Shown: in pieces, positions 1 to 6,806 of the stretch
Position numbering within the stretch: the first letter of the stretch is position 1
How the letters are laid out: every line of letters starts with the position of its first letter
Assembly: GCA_964498075.1 (NCBI GenBank)
Contig: CAZCGA010000196.1
Coordinates: 1-9,330 of the forward strand
Direction: 5' to 3'
DNA: 9,330 nt
Source: CAZCGA01 sp964498075
Lineage (GTDB): Bacteria; Desulfobacterota; Binatia; HRBIN30
Position numbers and translations under genes: made by a program
Notes under the pieces: model-generated
What the model saw: only the letters and a program-made list of their open reading frames with translations
What the model was told of the DNA's origin: nothing
The model's database searches: none

Positions 1-798
1 TTCAAAGGCGCACCGTTCCACGTCAACCGTTGGGGGATGCGTGACCAGGAGTACAGCCAGGAGAAGCCGCCCGGCACCTATCGCATCGCGGTGCTCGGCA
101 GCTCTCAAGAGATGGGCGCCGGCATCGCCGACGGCGAGACGTTTGAAGCGCTCGTCGAGGACCGCCTCAATCGCGACAGCCGCAACCGGCACTACGAGCT
201 GCTCAACTTCTCGGTCGGCGGCTACTCTCCCTTGCATGGGATGGTGACGCTCGAACGCAAGGCCTTCGACTTCGCTCCGGACGCCGTGTTCTACTTTGCG
301 CATCCCCGCGAAACCCGGGCAGCCGTGGAGTGGCTGTCGCGTGGCACCCGTCGGAACATTGAGCGCGACTACCGGTTCATTGGCGACCTGCTGCGCACCG
401 CACGCATCGACCGCAACACGCCGCAGGCAATCCGCCGGCAACGCTTGGATCCAGCACAAGCGCGCCTGCTCGACTGGACGTATCGGCGCATGGTCGCGCT
501 GTGCCGCGCGCACGGAGTGACGCCGGTGTGGATCTTCTTGCCGACGAGCAATGAACGCATGCCCGAGTCGACCGAGCGCGCGGCGCGCGACGCCGGGTTT
601 GCGACCCTCGACCTCTCCGGTGTCTACACGGGATACGATCGCAGAGAGCTCTCAGTCGCCCCCTGGGACGGGCATCCCAACGCCGTCGGCCACCAGCTGA
701 TCGCCGACCGGCTCTATGCCATCCTGCAGCAGCGGCCCGAGCTGCTCGCCGTTGCCACGTCGGACGCGCGAGACAGCCACGGAAGCAGCGGACCATAG
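1..798 (+). CDS. SGNH/GDSL-type hydrolase or acyltransferase, 5' end outside window
   Basis: The reading frame is open from base 1, so the gene starts upstream; the ATG at 37 is internal, because the codons before it (VNRWGMRD) belong to the conserved lead-in of SGNH proteins. The visible part is 265 residues (numbered from base 1). Block I appears as GSSQ with likely nucleophile Ser35 (the usual Asp of GDS is Ser). A VGGYS segment resembles block II, and DGHPN supplies the Asp223/His225 pair of block V. The block III GxND motif is not evident: the equivalent place reads YFAHP. Members of this fold are esterases, thioesterases or O-acyltransferases, often exported. The carrier-protein gene follows 11 bases later, so it is probably part of the same operon. 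Inference: it may release or transfer the carrier-bound acyl group, as DltD- or AlgX/J-like proteins work beside carrier or MBOAT proteins. The substrate is unknown and no signal peptide can be judged. Confidence 0.8.
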   Translation, partial: FKGAPFHVNRWGMRDQEYSQEKPPGTYRIAVLGSSQEMGAGIADGETFEALVEDRLNRDSRNRHYELLNFSVGGYSPLHGMVTLERKAFDFAPDAVFYFAHPRETRAAVEWLSRGTRRNIERDYRFIGDLLRTARIDRNTPQAIRRQRLDPAQARLLDWTYRRMVALCRAHGVTPVWIFLPTSNERMPESTERAARDAGFATLDLSGVYTGYDRRELSVAPWDGHPNAVGHQLIADRLYAILQQRPELLAVATSDARDSHGSSGP

Positions 799-801
799 GA
801 G
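797..801 (+). promoter_or_regulatory. Ribosome binding site for the carrier-protein gene
   Basis: AGGAG overlaps the stop codon of the hydrolase gene and lies 8 bases before the ATG at 810. This supports that start and suggests translational coupling between the two genes. Confidence 0.6.
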
Positions 802-809
802 AAGCCAGC

Positions 810-1073
810 ATGCATGCCCCCACGAGCAAGGAAGCCATCGCCGACGCGGTGCGTGCGTACGTGCTCAGCGAGTTTCTTCCCGGTGAGGATCCGGCCGCGT
901 TGACGGCGGCGACGCCGCTGGTCAGCGGACGCATCCTCGACTCTCTCGCGTTGCTGAAGCTGGTGGCGTTTCTCGAAGAGCGCTACGGCATCCAGATCGA
1001 AGCGCACGAGGCCGACGCCGACCACCTCGATACGATCGCGCAGATCGTCGGCCTCGTACAGTCCAAGCTCTAA
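810..1073 (+). CDS. pltL-like: Free-standing acyl/peptidyl carrier protein (PltL/RedO/DltC-like)
   Basis: An 87-residue carrier protein, the normal length for a stand-alone PCP/ACP. The phosphopantetheine attachment motif is DSL at 44-46, with Ser45 as the modified residue in the helix-II context ILDSLALLKL. The acidic C-terminal half (EERYGIQIE, EADADHLDT) is typical of helices II-III in carrier proteins. It would carry the aminoacyl group as a thioester in the cytoplasm. The adenylation gene starts 4 bases after its stop, and a PltE-type dehydrogenase follows, so the expected cargo is L-prolyl and then pyrrolyl-2-carboxyl. A DltC-like role carrying another amino acid is possible, but the neighbouring PltE- and PltA-like enzymes argue for proline. 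No phosphopantetheinyl transferase is encoded in the window. Confidence 0.88.
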   Translation: MHAPTSKEAIADAVRAYVLSEFLPGEDPAALTAATPLVSGRILDSLALLKLVAFLEERYGIQIEAHEADADHLDTIAQIVGLVQSKL

Positions 1074-1077
1074 CGCG

Positions 1078-2646
1078 ATGCCGTCGCCGCGCGCACTCCA
1101 TCAGCTCCTCGATGCATCGGCGGCGCGCTGGCCGGAGCAGGTTGCCGTCGCCGAGGTGGCCGGCGCGACGATCACCTACGACGCGCTGGCGGCGCTCTCC
1201 GACGCGGTCCGCGATCGACTCCGCCACCTGGGCGTCGGCAGCGGCGACCGCGTCGGCGTTCACCTGCACAAGTCCATCGATGCCATTGCCGCCATCTTCG
1301 GCGTGCTGAAGGCGGGAGCGGCGTACGTGCCGCTCGATGTCGAGGCACCGCTGTCGCGCACGGCGTACATCGTCAACGACTGCGCGCTACGAGCGCTGGT
1401 CACGGAACGGCGGCGGGGTGACGAGCTGGAGGCGGAGGTGCGGCAGCACGGTGCGATGCCGGCGGCGCTGGTCCTCGATGCGGTGGGCGGCGGCGCGGGT
1501 CTGCGCGCCGCGTTGTCGTCCGCCGCCGCGCCGCGCGTCGACACCGCGGTCCCCGATGCCGACGCGCTTGCCTATGTCCTCTACACCTCCGGATCGACCG
1601 GCAAGCCCAAGGGGGTCATGCTCTCGCACCGCGCCGCGCTGAGCTTCATCGAGTGGTGCAGCGACACCTTCGCGCCGACGCCTGAGGACCGCTTCGCCTC
1701 GCACGCGCCGTTCCACTTCGATCTGTCGATCCTCGACCTCTACCTCTGCCTGCGTCACGGCGCCCGGCTCCTGCTGATTCCGGAAGCCCTGGGAAAGGAG
1801 CCGGCCCGTCTCGCCGCAGTCATCGCCGCCGAGCATCTCTCCATCTGGTACTCCGTGCCGTCCGTCCTCACGCTGCTGGCACAATACGGCAAGCTCGAAC
1901 GCCATGACTACGGTGCGCTGCGGCTCGTGCTCTTCGCCGGTGAAGTCTTCCCGATCGCGCATCTGCGTCCGCTCATGTCGCTGCTGCCGCAGGCGCGCTA
2001 CTTCAATCTCTACGGGCCGACGGAAACCAACGTGTGCACGGCGTACGAGGTGCCGGCGCAGATCCCGCCGGAGCGCACCGAGCCGTTCCCCATCGGCCAG
2101 ACGTGCGCGCATCTGCGCAGCCTGGTCGTGGATGACTCCGGCCGTGCGGCGCCGCCGGGCACCGCCGGCGAGCTGTGCATTGCGGGACCTGCGGTGATGC
2201 GCGGGTATTGGAACCTTCCCGAGCAGAGCGCGGCCGCCTACCTCGACGATGCGAGCGGCGTCCGCTGGTATCGGACGGGGGACATCGTCCAAGCCGATGA
2301 CGCGGGCGACTACGTGTTTCGCGGCCGCCGTGACCGCATGGTGAAGCGGCGCGGCTACCGTGTCGAGCTCGGGGAGATCGAGGCCGGCTTGTATCAGCAC
2401 CCCGCCGTGCGTGAAGCGGCCGCCGTCGCCATCCCCGACGACACGCTCGGCATCCGGATCATGGCCGTGCTGTGTTGCGTCGCGGGTCAGCAGCCCTCGA
2501 TCATCGCGCTCAAGCGCTTCTGCGGGGATGTCCTACCCCCCTACATGATCCCCGACCTGTTCACCTTCGAGGTGGCCTTGCCGAAGACGTCCACCGGGAA
2601 GATCGACTACCAGCGGCTGCTGCAGGACACTCGTCGCGGAGGTTGA
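1078..2646 (+). CDS. pltF-like: Stand-alone amino-acid adenylation enzyme, probable L-prolyl-AMP ligase (PltF-like)
   Basis: A 522-residue single-domain ANL-family ligase with no fused carrier or condensation domain. Core motifs are in order: A3 P-loop YTSGSTGKPKG (169-179), A4 region HAPFHFDLSILDLY (209-222), A5 NLYGPTE (310-316), A7 YRTGD (398-402), A8 GRRDRMVKRRGYRVE (416-430) and A10 PKTSTGKID with catalytic Lys508. It activates an amino acid with ATP and loads it on the adjacent carrier protein. The FHFDLSxxDLY segment is what I recall from stand-alone prolyl ligases of pyrrole pathways and from DltA-like enzymes. Proline specificity is inferred mainly from the dehydrogenase and halogenase genes nearby. 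There is no clear Shine-Dalgarno before the ATG; the 4-base gap suggests coupling to the carrier gene. Confidence 0.87.
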   Translation: MPSPRALHQLLDASAARWPEQVAVAEVAGATITYDALAALSDAVRDRLRHLGVGSGDRVGVHLHKSIDAIAAIFGVLKAGAAYVPLDVEAPLSRTAYIVNDCALRALVTERRRGDELEAEVRQHGAMPAALVLDAVGGGAGLRAALSSAAAPRVDTAVPDADALAYVLYTSGSTGKPKGVMLSHRAALSFIEWCSDTFAPTPEDRFASHAPFHFDLSILDLYLCLRHGARLLLIPEALGKEPARLAAVIAAEHLSIWYSVPSVLTLLAQYGKLERHDYGALRLVLFAGEVFPIAHLRPLMSLLPQARYFNLYGPTETNVCTAYEVPAQIPPERTEPFPIGQTCAHLRSLVVDDSGRAAPPGTAGELCIAGPAVMRGYWNLPEQSAAAYLDDASGVRWYRTGDIVQADDAGDYVFRGRRDRMVKRRGYRVELGEIEAGLYQHPAVREAAAVAIPDDTLGIRIMAVLCCVAGQQPSIIALKRFCGDVLPPYMIPDLFTFEVALPKTSTGKIDYQRLLQDTRRGG

Positions 2647-2649
2647 GGT
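2645..2649 (+). promoter_or_regulatory. Ribosome binding site for the dehydrogenase gene
   Basis: GAGGT overlaps the stop codon of the adenylation gene and sits 4 bases before the ATG at 2654. The spacing is rather short, but with the tight gap it supports this start. Confidence 0.4.
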
Positions 2650-2653
2650 AGCG

Positions 2654-3799
2654 ATGGACTTCAGCTTGACGACCGAGCAGGAGGCGCTGAAGGCCGCAGC
2701 GATCGCCTTTGCGCGGCGTGCCCTCGACTACGACGTCGTCCGCGCCGACCGCGACGGCGCCTTCTCGCGCGACGGCTGGCGCGCCTGCGCCGCCTTCGGT
2801 CTGCAGGGGTTGCCGATTCCCGCGACCTACGGCGGCCGTGGGGCCGACCTCACCACGGTCATCGCCGTCATGGAAGGGTTGGGGTATGCGTGCCGCGATC
2901 ACGGGCTGCTGTTCTCCATCAACGCCCATCTCTGGACCACCGCTATCCCGATCGCGCTCTTCGGCACCGAGGCACAGAAGCGGAAGTACCTGCCGGGCCT
3001 GTGCGACGGCAGCCTGATCGGCGCCAACGCCGCCACCGAACCCGAGGCCGGCTCGGACATCTTCAGCCTGCGCACCCGCGCGCGCCGCGACGGCGACGCC
3101 TACGTGCTCAACGGCAGCAAGACCTTCGTCAGCAACGCTCCGGTCGCCGATCTCATCGTCGCCTACGCCACCGTCAATCCGCAGGCCGGGGCGCTCGGCC
3201 TCTGCGGGCTCATCGTCGAGCGCCACACGGCGGGCGTCGCCATCGGGCGCAGCATCGAGAAGATGGGCTTGCGCACCTCGCCGATGGCCGAGGTCGTCTT
3301 CGAAGACGCGCGTGTGCCGGTCGCCAACCTGCTCGGACGCGAAGGCCGCGGCGCCGAGGTGTTCAACGCCTCGATGGAGTGGGAGCGCAGCTGCATCCTG
3401 GCGTGGTGCCTGGGTGCCATGCAGCGTCAGATCGAGGAGTGCGTCGCTTACGCACAACGGCGCAAGCAGTTCGGCCAGGCGATCGGCAAGTTTCAATCCG
3501 TGGCCAACCGCATCGTCGACATGCAGCTGCGCCTGGCCACGGCGCGCCCGCTCGTCTACCAGATCGGCTGGCTCAAGCAGCAGGGACGCAGCGCCGAGAT
3601 GGAGGCGGCCATGGCCAAGCTCTATCTCTCCGAGGCCTACGTGCAGTCTTGCCTGGACGCGATCCACATCCACGGCGGCTACGGCTACAGCACCGAGCTG
3701 GGCTACGAGCGCGACCTGCGCGACGCCGTCGGCGGAACGCTCTACTCGGGGACCTCCGAGATTCAGCGCACCATCATCGCTCGCAAGCTCGGACTGTGA
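2654..3799 (+). CDS. pltE-like: Acyl-CoA-dehydrogenase-like L-prolyl-S-carrier dehydrogenase (PltE/RedW-like)
   Basis: A 381-residue flavoenzyme, full length for the acyl-CoA dehydrogenase fold. Visible are the FAD-region signature TEPEAGSD (128-135), RRKQFG (269-274), HGGYGYSTE (340-348) and the C-terminal SGTSEIQRTIIAR (365-377). Two segments resemble PltE/RedW more than fatty-acid enzymes: NAPVADLIVAYATVNPQAGA (161-180) and MEWERSC (241-247). Glu244 in MEWER lies where isovaleryl-CoA-dehydrogenase-type enzymes hold their catalytic base. In PltE/RedW pathways this enzyme oxidises carrier-bound L-proline by four electrons to the pyrrole-2-carbonyl thioester. It sits 7 bases after the prolyl-ligase candidate and 13 bases before a halogenase gene, which supports that job. 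An ordinary acyl-CoA dehydrogenase is the alternative, less likely in this context. Confidence 0.85.
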   Translation: MDFSLTTEQEALKAAAIAFARRALDYDVVRADRDGAFSRDGWRACAAFGLQGLPIPATYGGRGADLTTVIAVMEGLGYACRDHGLLFSINAHLWTTAIPIALFGTEAQKRKYLPGLCDGSLIGANAATEPEAGSDIFSLRTRARRDGDAYVLNGSKTFVSNAPVADLIVAYATVNPQAGALGLCGLIVERHTAGVAIGRSIEKMGLRTSPMAEVVFEDARVPVANLLGREGRGAEVFNASMEWERSCILAWCLGAMQRQIEECVAYAQRRKQFGQAIGKFQSVANRIVDMQLRLATARPLVYQIGWLKQQGRSAEMEAAMAKLYLSEAYVQSCLDAIHIHGGYGYSTELGYERDLRDAVGGTLYSGTSEIQRTIIARKLGL

Positions 3800-3812
3800 T
3801 ACGGGACGCCGC

Positions 3813-5282
3813 ATGAACGGGGAGAGTGCCACGGCGCAGCGCGACATCGTCATCATCGGCGGAGGTCCGGCGGGCTCGACTGCCGCCACGCTGCTGGCGC
3901 GCAAAGGCTACCGCGTCACCCTCTTCGAGAAGGAGAAGTTTCCGCGCGAGCACGTCGGCGAGTCGCTGCTCCCCTTCTGCTACACCCTGTTCGACACGCT
4001 CGGCGTGCGCGAGGAGATGGCGCGGCGCTTCGTGCGCAAGCCGGGCGTGCGCTTCGTCAACCAGGACGCTGTCCTGCACACGACCTGGTGCTTCGGCCAC
4101 GTCATCAACGATCCGAGCTCCCTGTCGTTCCAAGTCATCCGCAGCGAGTTCGACCAGATCCTGCTCGACAACGCGCGGCGCAACGGCGTCGAGGCGATGG
4201 AAGGGACGGGCGTGACCGAGGCCAACGTAGGGGACGACGGTTCACCGGTCTCGGTGGTTGCCCGTGGTTCCAACGGCGACAGCATTCGCGTCGACGCCCG
4301 CTTCCTCATCGACGCCAGTGGGCGGGACACCTTCCTCGGCAGCCGCATGGGCGCACGCACGAAGAACCCCGATCTCGACCGCACGGCGCTGTGGTCGCAC
4401 TGGACCGGTGCCACCCTGTTGCACGGCTTGGAGGAAGGGCTGTCGGTCATCATTTACATAGGCGACGACAAGAAGGGATGGATCTGGGCCTTTCCGCTGG
4501 GTCCGGGTCGGGTCACCGTCGGCGTCGTCTTGGACAACGCCTACATCCGCGCGCAACGCTCCAAGGAACGGCGAGACTGGGCCCTCGATCTGTACATGCG
4601 GGAGATCTTCAGCAGCGCCGTCATCCGGCGGGTCTTGGCGGAGGCGACCCTGTCGCGCCCGGTCGCCATCAACGGCGACTACTCGTACGCCGTGGCGCGG
4701 AAGTACGGGCAGAAGTTCGCCTTGATCGGCGACGCCCACCGTTTCATCGATCCCATTTTTTCGAGCGGGATCTTCCTGTCGATGAAGAGCGCCAAGATCG
4801 CCAGCGATGCGGTCGACGAAGTCCTGCGATCGCCCGGCGCGGACGGCGCGCCGCTGGACGCCGCCTACCGCAGCATCAACGGCGCCTACGAGTTCGTGCA
4901 CAAGCTGATCAAGCTGTTCTACAACCCGCACGCCCTGACCTGGGCGCAGCTGGGCGGGCGCGACGAGGTCCACAAACGACACGAGACCGCCGTCGCCGCC
5001 GGACACTACATCCTCGCCGGCGACTTCTTCGAGCAGCATCAGCGCTACAACGAGTTCTTCGACCTGCTGCAGAACCCGCGACACTTCGAGAAGTACAAGG
5101 CCATGGTCATCGACCGCAAGGAGTTCCAAGTCGACACCTGCGCGGCGCGGCGGAGCGACGTCTTCTCGGCGGCGCTGCCCGAGCACGAACGACGCCGGAT
5201 GGCCGAGGATGAGACCTTGCGGGCACAGAGTGCCGGCGAAGAGTGGACCACGGTGCGCCCGCCCGCCGGCGGCTCGCGCTGA
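3813..5282 (+). CDS. Flavin-dependent halogenase-like protein (first, 489 aa)
   Basis: The frame stays open far upstream, but the ATG at 3813 is the credible start: it lies 13 bases after the dehydrogenase stop and places the FAD-binding GGGPAG motif at residues 16-21, as usual for the family. The product is 489 residues. Further motifs are HVGESLLP (47-54), Lys76 in FVRKPGVRF at the position of the halogenase active-site lysine, WIWAFP (223-228, a variant of WxWxIP), and GDAHRFIDPIFSSG (306-319), the FxDPxFSSG motif typical of halogenases. It would use FADH2, oxygen and halide to halogenate an electron-rich substrate, needing a flavin reductase not seen here. It is not a duplicate of the 443-residue halogenase next door: the middle and C-terminal parts differ. 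The substrate may be the carrier-bound pyrrole or a later intermediate. A related hydroxylase is the alternative. Confidence 0.8.
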   Translation: MNGESATAQRDIVIIGGGPAGSTAATLLARKGYRVTLFEKEKFPREHVGESLLPFCYTLFDTLGVREEMARRFVRKPGVRFVNQDAVLHTTWCFGHVINDPSSLSFQVIRSEFDQILLDNARRNGVEAMEGTGVTEANVGDDGSPVSVVARGSNGDSIRVDARFLIDASGRDTFLGSRMGARTKNPDLDRTALWSHWTGATLLHGLEEGLSVIIYIGDDKKGWIWAFPLGPGRVTVGVVLDNAYIRAQRSKERRDWALDLYMREIFSSAVIRRVLAEATLSRPVAINGDYSYAVARKYGQKFALIGDAHRFIDPIFSSGIFLSMKSAKIASDAVDEVLRSPGADGAPLDAAYRSINGAYEFVHKLIKLFYNPHALTWAQLGGRDEVHKRHETAVAAGHYILAGDFFEQHQRYNEFFDLLQNPRHFEKYKAMVIDRKEFQVDTCAARRSDVFSAALPEHERRRMAEDETLRAQSAGEEWTTVRPPAGGSR

Positions 5283-5296
5283 GACGCGGCGGATTC

Positions 5297-6628
5297 CTAG
5301 AAGACCGGCTTGAAGGCGTGCGCCGTCAGGTCGCCGAGCAGCGCGTGCCAGAGGTGCTTCGGGTTGTTTTCGACCTCGGTAGCCAGCTCCCGCATGCGCC
5401 CCAAGACGGGAACCTCCTCCTCGTCGTAGAGATCCCCCTGGAGGAGCTGCAGCACCTGCAGACGGTGGCGCGGATCGGTGACGAAGTACGTGAACATGAC
5501 GTTGAGCCGGTAGTAGAGCGAGATGAACTCGTACCAGTGGTTGGTGCCGCGGCGCATCGTCGTTTCGAACTCGCGGAAGTCGTCGCGGCGCAGCGTCGGG
5601 CCGCGTTCGAGCCCGCGCCGGATGTCGGCGGCCGCCAGCCGGGCGCTGTTGAGGGCGATGCTGACGCCGCTCGAGAAGATGGGATCGACGAACCGCGCCG
5701 CATCCCCGATCAACGCGTAGCCGTCGCCGCAGATCTGCGTCATGGCGTAGCTGTAGTCACCCTCTTCCCGCCATGGGCGGATCTGGCGCGCCTGCCGCAA
5801 CCGCTCCAGCACCTCGGGCCGGGTCGCAACGCACTCCCAGAAGAGCTTCTCCCGCGACTCACGTGACCCGACGAACTGCTTGCGCTGCGTCACCACGCCG
5901 AAGCTGGTGACCGTGTCGGTAATGGGAATCTGCCAGACCCAGGTGTTGGCCACGGGAAGGAAGTGGATGTAGATGTAGTCCGCCTTGCCGCCGGCGCCGC
6001 GATCGTACCCCTCGAACCAGGTATGCACCGCGAACTGGTCGAACACCGGGTCCTTGCGTTTCACACGCAGCTGCGAGCCGAGCAGCGTGTGGCGCCCGCT
6101 GGCGTCGAGGACGACGCGCACCGCGGTGCGTTGCGGCTTCCCTCCGGCGTTGGTGGTGATCACCGGGAACGGACCCGTCTCCAGGTCGACCGACTGCACC
6201 GCGACGCCCTCCCGCACGTCCGCTCCGAGCGTACCGGCGTGGCGTAGCAGCATCAGGTCGAACGCGCCGCGGTCGACGTGATACGTGTAGGGCCGATCGA
6301 CGCCCTGCTGCTCGCGTTCCTCGAAGCGTACGTCGGCCACGCAGTCCTCCGGCACGCCGCTCCAGTCCAGGCTGTAGACGGGTCGGGCCGTCGTGGTCCA
6401 GGCGGCGCCGTACTTGCGGACGAACCCGGCCTCCTCCATCTGGTCGAGGAAGCCGATCTCCTTGAGCACCCGGGTCGACGACGGCACCAGCGATTCGCCG
6501 ACGTGCGGCCGGGGAAACTGCTCGCGTTCGAAGACCACACAGCTGATCCCCGCCCGCGCCAGGTAGGCGGCCGCGGCCGACCCGGCCGGACCGCCGCCGA
6601 TGATGCCCACGTCGAACTCAGGAGTCAT
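5297..6628 (-). CDS. pltA-like: PltA-like flavin-dependent pyrrolyl-S-carrier halogenase (second, 443 aa)
   Basis: A 443-residue flavin-dependent halogenase. FAD-binding GGGPAG is at 11-16, HVGESLVP at 42-49, Lys72 in FVRKYGAAW is the likely hypohalite-relay lysine, WVWQIPIT (230-237) is the classic WxWxIP motif, and GDAARFVDPIFSSG is at 308-321. Several stretches match PltA-type enzymes as I recall them: KDPVFDQFAVHTWF, DYIYIHFLP, NHWYEFISLYYRLN, LQLLQGDLY and the C-terminal HLWHALLGD. PltA chlorinates pyrrole-2-carbonyl bound to its carrier protein, so this gene strongly supports a pyrrole product. It faces the + strand genes, with stops 14 bases apart, and has its own upstream region. No strong Shine-Dalgarno precedes the ATG; a candidate promoter lies just upstream. 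Halide choice and number of additions cannot be read from sequence alone. Confidence 0.9.
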   Translation of the reverse strand: MTPEFDVGIIGGGPAGSAAAAYLARAGISCVVFEREQFPRPHVGESLVPSSTRVLKEIGFLDQMEEAGFVRKYGAAWTTTARPVYSLDWSGVPEDCVADVRFEEREQQGVDRPYTYHVDRGAFDLMLLRHAGTLGADVREGVAVQSVDLETGPFPVITTNAGGKPQRTAVRVVLDASGRHTLLGSQLRVKRKDPVFDQFAVHTWFEGYDRGAGGKADYIYIHFLPVANTWVWQIPITDTVTSFGVVTQRKQFVGSRESREKLFWECVATRPEVLERLRQARQIRPWREEGDYSYAMTQICGDGYALIGDAARFVDPIFSSGVSIALNSARLAAADIRRGLERGPTLRRDDFREFETTMRRGTNHWYEFISLYYRLNVMFTYFVTDPRHRLQVLQLLQGDLYDEEEVPVLGRMRELATEVENNPKHLWHALLGDLTAHAFKPVF

Positions 6629-6652
6629 GAAACGAACCGCTGCGCCAGCGGA

Positions 6653-6681
6653 CCTATATCTGGTGACATCTCGCTGAGCAA
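6653..6681 (-). promoter_or_regulatory. Candidate sigma70-type promoter of the PltA-like gene
   Basis: On the - strand TTGCTC (6681-6676) and TATAGG (6658-6653) are separated by exactly 17 bases. A start about 7 bases downstream would give a leader of roughly 18 bases before the ATG at 6628. The match to consensus is partial, so this is a suggestion. Confidence 0.35.
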
Positions 6682-6697
6682 CCTGGTACTGAGCGAG
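6670..6697. repeat. Inverted repeat over the candidate -35 box, possible operator
   Basis: CTCGCT (6670-6675) and AGCGAG (6692-6697) are perfect inverted repeats around a 16-base centre that holds the candidate -35 hexamer. The placement fits a repressor or activator site for the halogenase gene. It is short enough to be chance in GC-rich DNA. Confidence 0.3.
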
Positions 6698-6806
6698 TTC
6701 GGCGTGACCGCGGAGATTTCCCTCCTGTACGAAAGACTAGCCGCTTGCCCCCAGGGTGTTCGCCGCCGACGCGAAGCGCGTCAGAGCGAGCCCCGCCGCT
6801 GTGCAA

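Noticed and set aside
1387..2400. 337-codon - strand frame
   Set aside because: Antisense to the adenylation gene, composed of low-complexity Arg/Gly/Val sequence with no domain.
3312..3812. Upstream 167-residue extension of the first halogenase
   Set aside because: It overlaps the well-supported dehydrogenase in another frame and reads as Ser/Arg/Ala-rich noise; the FAD motif requires a start near 3813.
2561..3904. Long open frame (447 codons) on the - strand
   Set aside because: It lies antisense to the dehydrogenase gene, is Asp/Ala/Gly/Arg-rich with no recognisable motif, and is a normal shadow in high-GC DNA.
5263..5272. Perfect 10-base palindrome CCGCCGGCGG as a terminator
   Set aside because: It has no loop and no T-run and lies inside coding sequence.
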